Below, piece after piece: positions 12,591 to 24,861 of a stretch of DNA of 64,000 bases. Where the stretch lies: positions 1 through 64,000 of the forward strand of contig JAAEAF010001968.1 in assembly GCA_011037195.1 (NCBI GenBank). The letters run 5' to 3'. Source of the DNA: Triatoma infestans (Eukaryota > Arthropoda > Insecta > Hemiptera > Reduviidae). Under the pieces are notes generated by a model that saw nothing but the letters and a program-made list of their open reading frames with translations, did no database searches and was not told the DNA's origin. A program made the translations under genes and the position numbers. Position 1 is the first letter of the stretch; each line of letters begins with the position of its first letter.

Positions 12591-12867
12591 TTAGTTAGCT
12601 GATATTGAACCTTATGGGCTTTACTGTCTGAGCAATGCTGTTACCTGGTGGCCATTTTTGTAAACTCATTGTTTTGTAACGGCGAAGGTGCAAGTTTTCG
12701 AATTTTTATTTAGTGACATTTTTTAGAATTAATGATTTTTAAGAAATAATGTGTTTAATTAGGCCAGTTAATCATGATAAAAGCAAGTTCATTCCTTGTT
12801 AGAGAAGTATTATAGCATATGTTTATCAATTTTTTAACATATGACTATTATATTTATTACTTTCTGT

Positions 12868-13562
12868 AACTGCTGTTACAGGAAGTATTGCGGTCGTGTC
12901 AGAATTCGAAATTGAGTTTTTACCGGAAATACATGTTTAAGTCACCTGATTTTTTTTTTCCCAAAAAAATGGGTTTTAGAAAACTGTGTATATTTGTGTG
13001 TGGTTGGATGGTGGGAAAAGAATATCTCAAAAACGAAAAGTTGCAGGAAGCTCAAACTTGGTAGTCCATTTAGGTACTACCACCGCATCAGACACAAGAT
13101 TTCGAGTAAAATGCCTCAACCGGAAGTGCTACTGTACTACATAGATTTTCTAGTTTTTGGTGATTTTCTCGACAATGGCTCCAACGATTTTCTTTAAACT
13201 TGATATCACCTATACTTGCAAAGAGCTTCAACGTTTATTTGAAACATTTCTCCGGAAAATTCATTTAAGGGCACTTTTGAGCGATGGGTGGGATTATGGT
13301 TTCCTCTAAGTACTATTTTAGTTCTGTACCAATGTGCTATACAATTCTGTCAACTAAATAATATTAATTAGAATTATATAAGATGCCAAAATTCCCAGTT
13401 TGAAAAGATCGGTTGAACGGAAATGCGACTTTTCTGAATAATTTTTTCAGTTTTTTGTGATTTTCTCAATAAAAATGCCGTCGGTTGGAGCACTAATAAG
13501 AATTATGTACAAAATTTTCCATTAAGAAAAAGTTTTGTGAATGTTTCACACCAGATTTTTTT
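12868..13562 (+). repeat. Unnamed interspersed repeat family R
   Basis: This copy starts ACTTTCTGTAACTGCTGTTA, a mutated version of the terminal hairpin, and ends GTGAATGTTTCACACCAG plus a T-run. It lies 280 bases from the inverted copy at 11950-12590, so the two face each other and could fold together. The open frame 12994-13197 is inside it and parallels open frames in other copies (58060-58263, 19952-20194), which reflects repeat homology rather than a protein. Confidence 0.75.
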
Positions 13563-13779
13563 TTTTATTTATATGAACCCTTTTTCTCTTTTGCACCATT
13601 TGGTCACATAATATCTAGAAACGTAACAAATACAAATAGCGAAATGTCCATAAATATATAAAGCAAACAACGAAAGACAAGATAAAATACTACAAAATTA
13701 AATTTATAAATATACTACTTAAGATAACTCAAGAATATACATATAATTACGTAATTACATTTAAAATTACATAATCGAA

Positions 13780-14060
13780 CTTTATGGCCATGATTTTCAA
13801 GTTCTTCTTTTATTAATGAAGTAGGTAAACTTGATGGATGTTAAAATTACAATTCTGTAATCTTTTTCTTGTCTTAGTTGGTATTTATGGAAGTCGGCGT
13901 TTGGTTGTGAAGGTAATGAACGATTAGTCTGTCTGTTTCAGTAGTGTTGGGTGTATTACTGAATTTGAGGAGTTACATTTGTACACATTTCTACAGATCT
14001 CTCAAGTAAATAGGCGGAGATTTGATTCACTTCCGGAAACCCCAAAAGGAAATCTTAATC
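13780..14060 (-). pseudogene. Jockey-type LINE ORF1 (gag-like) fragment
   Basis: Minus-strand reading gives NADFHKYQLRQEKDYRIVIL and, after a one-base shift, SLIKEELENHGHKVR. The intact ORF1 in this window has NADYHTYQLQQEKAYRIVIR and IKQELSELGH at the same spacing (residues about 86-125 of the 25723-26745 frame). This is therefore a jockey-family gag remnant from a related but diverged element. Upstream residues are barely recognisable. Several stops interrupt it. Confidence 0.7.
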
Positions 14061-14639
14061 ATGGTGGGTTCACTTAATCATTGATAATATCCAAATGGAT
14101 GTAGGCGAGGGCAGTGATATGCATTAAAACGCTGTTAAGGGAAGTATTCTTACTCCACGAGGCATGAAGGTACTACTCATAAGCAACAGAGGCTCCTATT
14201 AAAATCTATATAATTTTTTCATGGGAAATGAGAAGCAAACGCATCATTATTTAATCTTTTATTATAGCAAAAATGTAAACTGACCTGAAATAACATTTTA
14301 GACGTAATGGGACTTATTAATACGGCTGCTTTCCCTCACACCTAAAGTCATGCCCCCTTCAACTTATATTGTTTGGGCTAATATTAGGTAGTTAGTATGC
14401 GAAGTTTAAAGAAAACCATTGCTTCCATTTTCTAAAAAAGTGGCATAAAAAAATATTTAGCCAAGTCGCATTTCACATTAACGGATTTCAATCGAAACCT
14501 GAGAACTAGAGAATTCAGATAGGATAGGAGTTGTCGAAGTCACAAGTTGAATACACTTCTTTATCGTATAACTGATTATATGGAACTCACGAAATCAATT
14601 CAAACAGAATTGTCGAGTGGATTTCTAGAAGGGCTGGCT

Positions 14640-15720
14640 ACCGAGGTGTGATAAAAGTCTGCGTTTTTCATCTTACAATTCAAAAATGGTTTGTTTACTC
14701 ACCTACTAAGCTTATTCCTCGAAATACTGACCATCATTTTCTACAACTTGATCTCATCTGTGAGCCAACAATTCTATGTCCTTGCGATACCTGGAGCAAG
14801 CTTTGGAGGCAAAAGACTCCAAACATCCTGTTTTCTCTTCCTCTATGTTTGTAAATTTTTTTATCATGCAAAAAGTGGGCCATGGAGTGGAAGAAATGGC
14901 AATCACGGTGTCAAATCTTGGCTGTCAACTGCGTGAGGGAGAAGCTCAAAATTCAAATCTTCGATTACTGAGAACGTTTGTCGTGACGTGTGCGTCTTTG
15001 CGTTGTCTTGTTGTACAACAAGAATAGGAATACCCTTTTTCAATTAACTCAAGAACGATATTTTGAAGTCTAAATGGAGTGTACTCGTTCTCGCTGAGTA
15101 GAATAGAGCTTGGATGTAATCGCAAGACCGTCAGGAACTAGCTCAAAATTAATGACGCCCTCGTTGATCCACCAAACGCACAGCATTACTTTTTTCACAA
15201 ATCTTTATCTTCTGGGGACGGTACAGCTGATTTTGAAGAAGGGTTTTGCAGACTTCAACTCGGTGTGCGGCTTGTTGGAGCGTAAATTGATGGGGTTATT
15301 ACGGTAGCTTCTGGGAACAATAGCGGCTGCTCACAGGTGGCGGTTTATGGTTGATTGGCAAACGCCTAATTTACCTGAAAGTTTCCTGGTGTTGGTGCAA
15401 GGATCCACCTCTACAGCTGTCGCCAGAAGTGCTGAATCTAAGGAGAAAGGACTTTCTGGATAAAGCTTACTTTCCAGATTCATATCACACTCTCTAAATT
15501 TTTTGAATCAAATCTGTGCAGGCCGTGATCTGTACAGAGCCTTACCTCTCTATTTCATTAATTTTGGAAGCGGTGTTTGCGGAAGTAGCCATTTTCAACG
15601 TAGTGACGCACCATTGCCCGAATTTCTACATTCAGTTGAGTCATTTATTGAATCGCTAACAAATTGCATAGCTCTTTTTCCACAAGAGCCAAGCATATAC
15701 TGAAAGTAAAAGACGGTACC
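14640..15720 (-). pseudogene. Mariner-type transposase remnant
   Basis: Minus-strand pieces, in transposase order: SPFSLDSALLATAVEVDPC, the helix-turn-helix TRKLSGKLGVCQSTINRHL, a catalytic-core block LCVWWINEGVINFELVP with ITSKLYSTQRERVHSI, and the C-terminal signature QVVENDGQYFEE. WW..G.I.FE.. and VE.NG.YF are mariner hallmarks. Stops and frameshifts are frequent, and no aspartate triad can be read in one frame. A second decayed copy of the same family is at 57235-57935. The plus-strand open frames 14648-15703 are shadows of it. I found no convincing terminal inverted repeats. Confidence 0.75.
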
Positions 15721-18700
15721 TAATAAGAAAAATAAGAAACCTCTTACTTTTGGTAAACTAGTGTTTAGTAAATTAACTTTTAGTAAACTACTTATTTAGT
15801 AAATACAGCAAAGATAATTGATAATATAAATTGAGGTAAGATACTCTGATTGATAGATAACAGCAAAAATTTAAATTGAAGAGTGAAAATGTACACAATA
15901 TAACATAATGCGTTGAGCAAATGGGAAATTAAAATATAAAAAATTGTATGGGAAAAAAATTTATTTTATAAATTTATATATAAATTAAATTTAAAAATGG
16001 GTAGCGAATATTATTTATTACTTTCAACAGCCAACGCCGCGCTTACCTTAAAACGCAGAATCCTTGTTACCAGTGTTGGCAGACCCATGTGTCCTTAGCC
16101 CATGTCGGGGAAAAGGCGAGAGGAAAAATAGGAATAAGGAAATAAATCTTATGTGCCCTGTTACTCTTCCTGATCCATACACTGCTGCTTGGCTGATGAT
16201 AGTAGATAATAATTAAACGGGCTCCCAGAAGCTGCGCGGCAGGAAATTAACCGGAAGTAACGACCATGTGATTTCACAATACCTAGACAACCCGAGAGAA
16301 CGGGTGGCACTTACTCGACAAAACACCAGCTTATTAACACTACCCAGGAAAACCAGAAGTGGCAACCTTGAATTTTCACAATTAAGGACAACCGAACTGG
16401 CCTTAACTGTATAGACAGACTTACTACTGTGAGTGCTACGTACAACTTGCTTATTCGAGTGTTACGTAGTGACTGAGAGCGGAGAAAATGCATAGGTTAC
16501 CGCCTTTCTACGATTAGTCAATACAGCCCAATAGATTAGTAAATTATTATCAAGGTAGTACAATACCGCTCTCCAAAATAAAATTATTGTACGCTGTTGG
16601 CGGCAAATTTGAATTTGCATGAAATACCGGAAGTACAGTGTTGAGGATTGTGTGAAAAAACGCACCCACTTTTGTTGCATTCTTGTGTTTTCAACATTGA
16701 ATTCTATTTGCACAGATATAAAGATATTTTCATTTGAAATATTTTTCTGTAAAAATAGAATTTAAGTAGTCCTGAGGAATCTGTGACGTTTAATTTCAAA
16801 TTTTCTTGTAGGATAGTGCCATGTTATTGGCACTCTATTCTGGAATGCAACTATTACCAGCTTATCCCCCCCCCCCTCTAAGTCACTGTATTTATGTGTG
16901 GACTAAGTAATAATACCCATTTAAGAAAATGTGTTAATTTACCAATTGTAATAAACAGAAAAATGAATGATAAAAAATGTATTACGATCTTAATACTTTC
17001 TCTTACAGCGGTAAGAGAAAAACAGAATGAAAGAAAGACATTTCTTTTATATTCAGTGTTATTGGTAACATTCATTTGAATTGATTCATTTAACTATTAA
17101 AATATGAAGACCTATATAAACGGTTGAATAGAAAGGTTCATGTCTGGTCCACCGCTGATATCCCCACTCAGTGCGTTTCGTTTTTGTTATTCGCCAATTC
17201 AATTTGCATGGTCATTCTCCCGCTCTCTCGCCCACACTAATCTTTCTCTCTCTTTTTTTCTTTGACATCCGCCATCCAAATATTTTTATAAACATTCTGT
17301 TTACATGGGTGAAAAATTGTTTTGTTTATAAATAATTCTTAGCAATGATTTATCTTTGTTTACGTCTTTAAAATTACACCGAAAAAAAATTCTTCAACGA
17401 AGATGTTCCTTCAACATGGACTTGAAACACTGACTTGTTTTCAACAATCACTGCAATATAATAGTATTTTGTGAGATCTGTTTTTTCCTTAATCGTGTCC
17501 ATAACCGGCGCAAAAATCTACACTGAAATAGGTTCTAAGTATAGCTACTTCATATTTACTGCAAAACTAGCGCATTAGAGGGATGCAGCGGAAACTAGGC
17601 TCCCGGGTCGTTGATACATTAAAAAAATAGAACAAGAATTAACGGCCTCTGGAGAATATGCACTTGTCATCCGGAGATAACACTGCCCATAACTGGATTG
17701 TGGAACTGTGGCCTCCACGTTTCAATCCATCTATGAAAATAGCTACTCATTAATGTTATTGCTGGTCAAAAAGCGATGACATGATAAAGACACGATTGTA
17801 TGAAGTGATATTTATCCTTGGCAAAATAGGATACATAAAAGTCCAGTAAAGTTGCATATTATAAATTTTCTCATTAAATTGTTTGCATATTCTAAACATA
17901 GAGGACATAAAAGTAGCCAAATTTATAATGGAATATTTAAGTAAAATTGAGGTCAAAATAAAGTGTGCGCTTAAAAGTTTAGTCTTGCAACTTATTTTAA
18001 CATACATATTTGTAGTGTTTTAAATTTAGGTATAATTCAAAAGGAGTAGAGGAATATCGAGTACTCTCCACCCAAACTCTTAGCTTTGAGTGAGAATGTA
18101 TTGGGTGAATCTAAAGTATGTTTGGTGAAGATGAAAGATAAATTAGATTAGGCTTACTTAGTATTGAATGAATGTATTTATTAGCATGAAAGTATTTATT
18201 ATTGGCGAGAATGGTTTAGGTTAGGTTAAGTCTGTATATAAGTTTTTATTTTAGGTTTAAGTACAAAAAAGAGTAGAGGAATATCAAGTACTCTACTCCT
18301 ATCGGTGCGAATGTTTTTTGGTGTTTATGTGTCATTTTGTTTGTGCGTGTGTGTCTTAGTGGGATAGCATGCCGGTACAAAAGTGCACGTTTAGTTCTTA
18401 ATAGTGTATTTAAACAAGATAAAATAGTTTGCAAGTTATGTACAATTAAGAACTATGGCGTCAAGACTAACAATAAAATGCAACAATTGCAAATTAATAA
18501 AATGCAAACAATTTTTTTGAAAATTTGCAGGTAACAAACATGTACACAACATTAAAATGGAGACTAAAACCCTATTGTTGCAAACGTTAATAAAAAGGTG
18601 CCGTCGAGCAGACATATTTCCCTTCATTCTTTGTTGGCAAAAGATATCTGAAAATTCTAACCGGAACAGGTTTATTAAAATCGTCAGGCCTTCAAATTAT

Positions 18701-18930
18701 AATGAAATGTTTATACGGCAATGGCCAGAGCCATATAAACATCTCATTATAACCAAACCAGTTTTAAAAACAATGAAATGGTAGTTTAAAATCGTTTGTT
18801 AGACAGCTGTAAGAGCCATAATGGGCCGCTTGGGTTGGACATCTCTACTCTAAAGTATTACATAATTCCAATGTATGGTTCTACTTACTACCTTTATAAC
18901 TAATAATCATTTACATTAGAAGCATTGGTA
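15720..18930. other. AT-rich DNA, no gene; repeat scraps and small hairpins
   Basis: No coding region is credible. A short GC-richer patch lies at 16020-16280. A poly-C run is at about 16867-16877. An isolated palindrome at 16997-17020 (CTTTCTCTTAC, three bases, then GTAAGAGAAA) is the terminal hairpin of family R without the rest of the repeat. Two related segments at about 18030-18068 and 18250-18298 share GAGTAGAGGAATATC and AAGTACTCT or GAGTACTCT. Confidence 0.35.
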
Positions 18931-19860
18931 GAATATTAAATTTGAAGAAAATCGGTCAATCGCTAGTGCGATTTTACACCAGAGGTTTTTCTTTAATTTT
19001 CTTCACAACGATTCAAAGATATCTTTTAAACTTGGTATGCTAACTGCAAAGATAAAGCCTATATATTTTTAAAAAAATTTCGAATAAAATTATTTTAGGT
19101 AGTTTTGCGGAGTTAAATTTCAAATGTTATTATAAGAATTGGTTCAAAGTTATTGGCACTTTCTTTTGAACTACAATTTAATCCTTTTTACTACCTGCCA
19201 GGTTGGGTAGTTAGCACAATGAGTAAAATTTGATGATTAAGGAAATTTTGCATTTTACTGAGATTCATAGTGGCATAAGTCAAAATTTGAAAGTTTTGAC
19301 TTAACTCAATATTCATTTTCCTTAAGAGACTAAGCATTTAGATTTATAGTGAAATAAGTCATATATCTGGTTGTTGCCATGAGAATTTCATCACTTTTTT
19401 CAGATGTAAACAACTCCAATAAACTGTTTATTATCATAGTGAAGTAAGGGGACTTACTCCACTATGGTCCTCAACGAACAGGAATTAAAATGTTTTGAAT
19501 CATAGTGAAGTATTTGGCATAAGCCACTACAATAATTTTTTGGCGGTTGATTGTAATGTCATAATCAGAATGGCATGAGTCACCCTCTCTACATTCTATT
19601 TCTAAACATCTGATCGAATTTATTATTATTAACACCTTGCTGTCCGTTGACAAAACAATAATACATACACAGGTGACCGATTGTTTATTTGTTAAACATT
19701 TTTAAGAAAACCGTTATTATAGCTCCAGACCTGAGTGTCGGAAGCTGGTATATTTTACAATAGAAAAGTTTTTCAATCGATTAAAACTGCTTTTATTTTA
19801 ACATATTTTTTGATATTAAATTTTTAAAACACTAATATTTAAAAATGAAGTGCTGCATAC

Positions 19861-20470
19861 TTACTTTCTCTTACTCCTCCTAGTAAAAAATATTGCGATC
19901 GTTCCAAATTTGCGAAATTGAGTTTTCACTGAAATTGACGTTTGGAGGCCCTTGAGTACGAGAAAAATCTTTTTGACAAATGGTCTGTTGCGCTATGTGC
20001 GTTTTAACAAAATATCTCAGAAACGAAAATTGGCAAGAAACTCAACTTGGTATTCCGTTCTAACTACCGTATCTGACACGAAGGTTTTGGCAAACCCCAT
20101 CAACCGGAAATGCTCATTCACTGAACGATTTTTTCGCAATTTTTCGAAAACGGTTCTAACGATTTTCTTTAAACCTGGAATGTTCACTGGATAGATAAAA
20201 ACATATCTCTTTTATTTCAACCGTTATCGAATAAAATGATTTTAAGGGTTTTTTTTTTTTTTGAGGAGCGGTCAGTTAGATTTAAATTTAAAGTACACAA
20301 GCTTTGTCGGTTTTCAGTGAAGACGTTCCACAAAAGTCCGCTCAGGTATACAACTATATCCCTACTACCTTTTTTTACTTGGCCAGCTCAACTAACGTAA
20401 ACATTGTAATTTGAAGAAAATGTGTTAATTGGAGTAAGAGAAATGTGTCAGTTTTCAAACCATTTTTTGT
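19861..20470 (+). repeat. Unnamed interspersed repeat family R inside the composite transposon
   Basis: It starts ACTTTCTCTTACTCCTCCTA and shows GAGTTTTCACTGAAATTGAC, AAACGAAAATTGGCAAGAAA and CAACCGGAAATGC, all family landmarks, and ends near GGAGTAAGAGAAATGTG. It separates the left inverted repeat from the piggyBac, so it is a later insertion into the composite unit. Confidence 0.7.
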
Positions 20471-20630
20471 TGTTGCGAATATCTCCGATACTTTCCAGCT
20501 CTGGGGACCCAACCATAACAAATACCATAGTATTTTCAAAATACGTACATGCTAAACCACAGAAAGACTATTGTGTTTAATAATATTTTTATTGTTTGTT
20601 TAAAATAAATAATCATAATTTGAAAAAATC

Positions 20631-22274
20631 TTAGTATTTTTTTTTAATATGGTATTCTTCAAAACATTTACCAATACACAACGGAATCTCACAATATTTA
20701 CAAATGAAACATGTATCTCTCCGAAGGCCATTTCTTTTGCACACTCTACAGCGCTTTTGAGGGAACTTCTTTTTGCCCGAACTTTTAATTCTTCCAAGTC
20801 TGTGCGGTCTCATGTTTCCTGAAATTCTAGCGGGTGGATCTTCATAAAGGTTCTCCTTGTTGGGCTTGCAGAACTTCCTGAATTACTTTTTGAATTAATT
20901 TCATTTTTAATCCAACTTTTTGCAACTTGTTGCAGAAAAAGTAAACATTTTATTTTCTTTGCGGGATTAAGAATTTTGTAACCACAAAGGAATTAAAAAA
21001 TGCGCAATTTAAAAAAAAAAATATGAAGACTTTCTTTGTCCATTTCACGGTTTTTCTTATAATTGGATTATATGAAAGATATTGATCAGCAAAATCAACA
21101 TCCTCCATGTATTTGTTACAATCCACAACACTTTCTGGCTTTATTATCATTTCCCCAGTTTTCTGTTTCTTCTACCATTTTCAATCATAGGGCCTGATGT
21201 ATTGTTGATATCATTCTCACTTCCCTTTTATCTTTCCAGATGTGTATTAAAACACCACCCTTTCGACCAAAATCATGTTGACCTTTTCTCAACTTTAATT
21301 TTTTCAAGTCTAAAGGCAATCCTCGATTTTCCCTTTCAGTACTACATATTCTAATTTTCTTCGAATGCAAATGTTCTGTCGGGTCGACACTATTACAATA
21401 ATTATCCATATATACGTGACGGCACAACCATCTAAAAGATAAAACACAAGTATTTGCAACTTTTCTCCATTACCACAATATAATTTAAATTTGCATGTGT
21501 ATCCGCTTTCAGCATCACATAGCATTCTTACAAGTAAACCATGCTTGTTAGTTTTTCCTGGGTTATAAACTCGAAATTTCAATCGACTTCGGTATCATGG
21601 CTTCATTCAACGAAAAATTTTGTTTTGGCTTACATATCTTATTAAATTTATCAGAAAAGTATTACATTATTGAATCTATTTTGTAAGTTCGATTCGTGTT
21701 TTCTGACATTTTTTCATTATTCGAGAAATGGAGGGATTGTAAAATTTGCCTTAATCTATTTCGGGTCATAACTTTGCCAAAAATAGATGTTTCCATCTGT
21801 GAAACGGTAGACCATTATACTACTCTTCCTAACTTGTACCATTAAAATATGTAATCTCGAAAATTGCTTCATTTCGGGTATTGTAGTATCATTCCACTTT
21901 TTAGTGTTTCTTAGTATTTTGTATTTATGGACATTTTGACCGTGATATCTATTTGTTTCTGTCGTTAATAATTTAAAAAATTCATTACTAATTAACAAAT
22001 CTACAACTTCTGGAATATTTTCAGAATTACTAGGTAATATTTTAATAGCTTCGTTGCCCAAAAACAAATCCGGAGTTACATTAGCATCATTTCGAGACAA
22101 ATATATTCCTTGAATTATTTCCTTCGTTTTCTTCGTCTTCAATGCGTTCTGAATTGCTGTATCAGATTCACTTATTAGCGGCAAAACTCTTCTTTTTATC
22201 GCAATAGGAAAATCTGAATCGCTACTATCCTCGCTGGATGTAATATTTTTAGCATCAGATAATACATCAGACAT
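20631..22274 (-). pseudogene. PiggyBac-type transposase, frameshifted
   Basis: The N-terminal 172 residues (21759-22274) start MSDVLSDAKNITSSEDSSDS and run into FSRLHILMVQVRKSSI, the start of the catalytic domain. After frameshifts come MKFRVYNPGKTNKHGLLVRM, DAESGYTCKFKLYCG, VYMDNYCNSV (the third catalytic aspartate in the family), RENRGLPLDLKK with WKDKREVRMIST, then KYMEDVDFADQYLSYNP and KTVKWTKKVF. It closes with the Cys-rich C-terminal domain: CRVCKRNGLRRDTCFICKYC and CIGKCFEEYH. The order and motifs are those of a whole piggyBac transposase of about 580-600 residues. At least four frame changes and stops, mainly between 21760 and 21180, disable it. It is divergent to the gene at 22687 with about 410 bases between them. 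I could not find its terminal inverted repeats or TTAA borders with certainty. Confidence 0.9.
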
Positions 22275-22395
22275 ATTTCACTACTAAAGTTTTCAAAATC
22301 TTCTTCTTCCATTATAAAATTAACGCAACCAAATATATAAACTAAAAAATTAATTTAAAACAGAAGAAACTTTTTTGCAAGTAATTCGAGTTAAA

Positions 22396-22590
22396 TTAAC
22401 GACGTACTAGTGTATTATACGGAAAGGTTTATGGGTATTAAAACAAAAGACGTACTAGTACGTGAAATGCTATTGGGTATTAAAAACAAAAGATGTACTA
22501 ATAAGCGAAATGGTATTGGGTATTAAAAACAAAAGACGATCTACTAGTACCTCAAAGGCTCTAGGATATTAAAAACAAAATTCTATAAGT
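22396..22590. repeat. Four tandem copies of a ~43-bp unit with GTACTAGTAC cores
   Basis: The unit reads roughly GACGTACTAGTACGTGAAAT, then GCTATTGGGTATTAAAAACA. Copies begin at about 22401, 22451, 22494 and 22537 with increasing divergence. The second is the cleanest and holds the self-complementary core ACGTACTAGTACGT. The array lies between the divergent piggyBac and DUF7869-type coding regions. It is most simply a subterminal repeat block of the piggyBac, possibly transposase-binding or promoter sequence. Confidence 0.7.
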
Positions 22591-22686
22591 TGTTAATTGA
22601 ACCTCGTCATTCTTATTGTAAACACTGCTATTTTTCATCCATTCACGAGTGTAAAAAATAAAGTGAGTCATACTTCAACTTCAAAC

Positions 22687-24861
22687 ATGACTGACGAAGA
22701 ATTACTGAGATGTTTAGAAGATAGAGATGATAATACAGCGGACAATGACTATTTTCCCTCAGTGGGCGAATTATCCTCAGGTATGTAGTTTGATCCATTT
22801 GCTTATAAATAAAATGAAACAAAAACATTACAAAATTTTCAATTTAAATTATTTAAATTTTTAATTAATTAATTTTTCAATTTTAAAAATTTTTTAAGCC
22901 ACAAAAAAGAAATGTCACCTTCTTTTTAATATTTTATAGATACCCATTCGGAAGAAAATTATATCCATCAAATGGGTCTCAATGCAAGGGATAGACATAG
23001 AGGAGAGGTTGGTGGCAACGTCGGTAATCAAACCGAAGCGGAACAGGATGTGAATAATCATAGTCCTACTGATTTCAAGCCTCGAAAGCGACAAAAAAAT
23101 GAGTCAGCGAGAGCGAAGGCAAAGAGACTTCGAAATTCAGGAATGGGATACACCAACACGAAGGGCAGACATGTGGAAGCCAAAAAATTTGAAAACAAAG
23201 ACTGTAGATGTGCTAAGAAGTGTAGGGACTCATTCAGCGAGGGCGAGAGATTTAATCAATTCGTCAATTTTCAAAATATGGGCGATTTTTCTCGCCAAAA
23301 CGCTTTCATGTGCGGCCTCGTTCAACAAGTACCTATAAAAAGTAGGCGACCTCGCGATGGGACAAAAGGAGAAAGACAATGTTCAAATTTGTTTTTCCTC
23401 CAGAAAGCAAATTGTACAGTTCGAGTCTGCAGAACATTTTTTAAAGATACATTCTTAGTCAGTGATGGGAGGTTGACAAGAGCTTTAAGGAAAGTAATGA
23501 TCGGGAAGATTCCTGGTGAAGACTTAAGGGGAAAACATAAAGCGGCACTGAAAATAACTCCAGAACAAAAGAATTCCGTAAGAAACCACATCACACTTTT
23601 CCCATCTTTTCAGAGTCATTATTCTCGGAGGGACGACCCAAATAGAAAATACCTGAGTCCTGAGCTTAATATTAGAAAAATGTATATTCTTTACGTGGAG
23701 TGGTGTCATAAAAACCAGGTAATTCCAGTTAAGGAATACTTTTATAGGTACATATTCAATAATGAATTTAACTTACATTTTCACGCCGCTCGAAAGGACA
23801 CATGCAAGGTATGTGATAAGTATAAGCAGTTAATGGATGTGGAAGTGCATGAACGGAATAAAGCTGATTTGGAAACTCAGCATTTACTCCATTTAAAAAG
23901 AGCTGAGGTGGCTAGGAATAGTTTGAAGGCCGATGGAGAGCGTGCGGCACAAAATAAAGATGTTTACACTATAACTATTGACCTTCAAAAGGCTCTCCCT
24001 TTTCCCAAGATTACAGTTTCCGAAGCGCACTACCGTCGGAATATGTATTGCTATAATTTGGGCGTGCATGATGTGGCTAACAAAAAAGGTTACATGTACG
24101 TTTGTGACGAAACAATAGCTTCCAGGGGCTCTCAGGAAATTGCTTCATGTTTAGTTAAGCATTTGAAACAGTACCCTAAAAAACATGTCATAATTTACAG
24201 TGATACTTGCACAGGGCAGAACCGAAATATTAAAGTTTCTCTATCACTACTCAAATTAACACAAGAAACGTCTATTGGAACAATAGATCATAAGTTCTTA
24301 ATTTCTGGTCACTCCTATCTCCCAAATGACTCTGATTTTGGCCTGATAGAAAGCAGTTCGAGAAACAAGACTATTTTCGTGCCAGATGATTGGTACAGGG
24401 AAATAGAGAATGCGAAGCGACAGAGCAAGTTCACAGTAATAAAAATGCAAAGTGAAGATTTCGTGAAAACAAATACTCTGGAAAACGCTATAACAAAGCG
24501 AAAAAAAAACATTAATCTCGAGAATGTTAACTGGTTGTGTATACAATGGCTCCGCTATCAGAAAGACATGCCCTACTCCATACTGTACAAGACTACTCTC
24601 AACGAACTCTCCATCTCATTCAGTGAGCTGAACATAAAGCCACATAAAGAAGGCCGACCAAGGAACCTCGGACTGATCAAGCAAGAAAAGCTGTACGATG
24701 GACCGAGAAAGATCAACAAATTAAAGAAAAGAGACATGTTGTACCTGCTGAAGTATATTCCTCCAATCCATCATGCTTTCTTCAAAGGAATCAGAGGGTG
24801 CAATGAAGTTGACGACTTAGGTCCACTTGAAGATTCAGAAGATGATGAAAACCAAGATTAG
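22687..24861 (+). CDS. DUF7869-type putative DDE transposase, two exons, intact
   Basis: Exon 1 is 22687-22780 (MTDEELLRCLEDRDDN...), exon 2 is 22940-24861. The intron starts GTATGT, ends TTTTATAG and joins in phase 1 to give an uninterrupted 671-residue protein. An in-frame ATG also exists at 22597. Features: an acidic N-terminus, a basic stretch KPRKRQKNESARAKAKRLR (residues about 78-96), a Cys cluster CRCAKKC (120-126), CKVCDKY (320-326), then TIDLQKALPFP (Asp 379), IYSDTCTGQNRN (Asp 453) and GHSYLPNDSDFGLIE (His 489, Asp 497, Glu 502). The D...D...D/E spacing suggests an RNase H-fold DDE nuclease; this is inference. The family is common in insects as uncharacterised protein, and I associate it with Sola-type transposons from memory. 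The acidic tail ends EDSEDDENQD. It is the only long undamaged transposon gene here, and the inverted repeats at 19258 and 25288 enclose it. Confidence 0.85.

Noticed and set aside
12994..13197. Open frames with similar predicted peptides in several places (12994, 19952, 45032, 58060, 63485), suggesting a conserved small protein
   Set aside because: All lie at corresponding positions inside family R repeats. Their similarity follows from repeat homology, the frames are broken differently in each copy and none has a consistent start.
17281..17600. Possible promoter or CpG-like region near the GC-richer patch
   Set aside because: No core promoter elements or adjacent exon could be found.
21082..21354. 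90-codon plus-strand frame with many hydrophobic residues
   Set aside because: It is the reverse of the piggyBac transposase reading, which has specific motifs on the minus strand.
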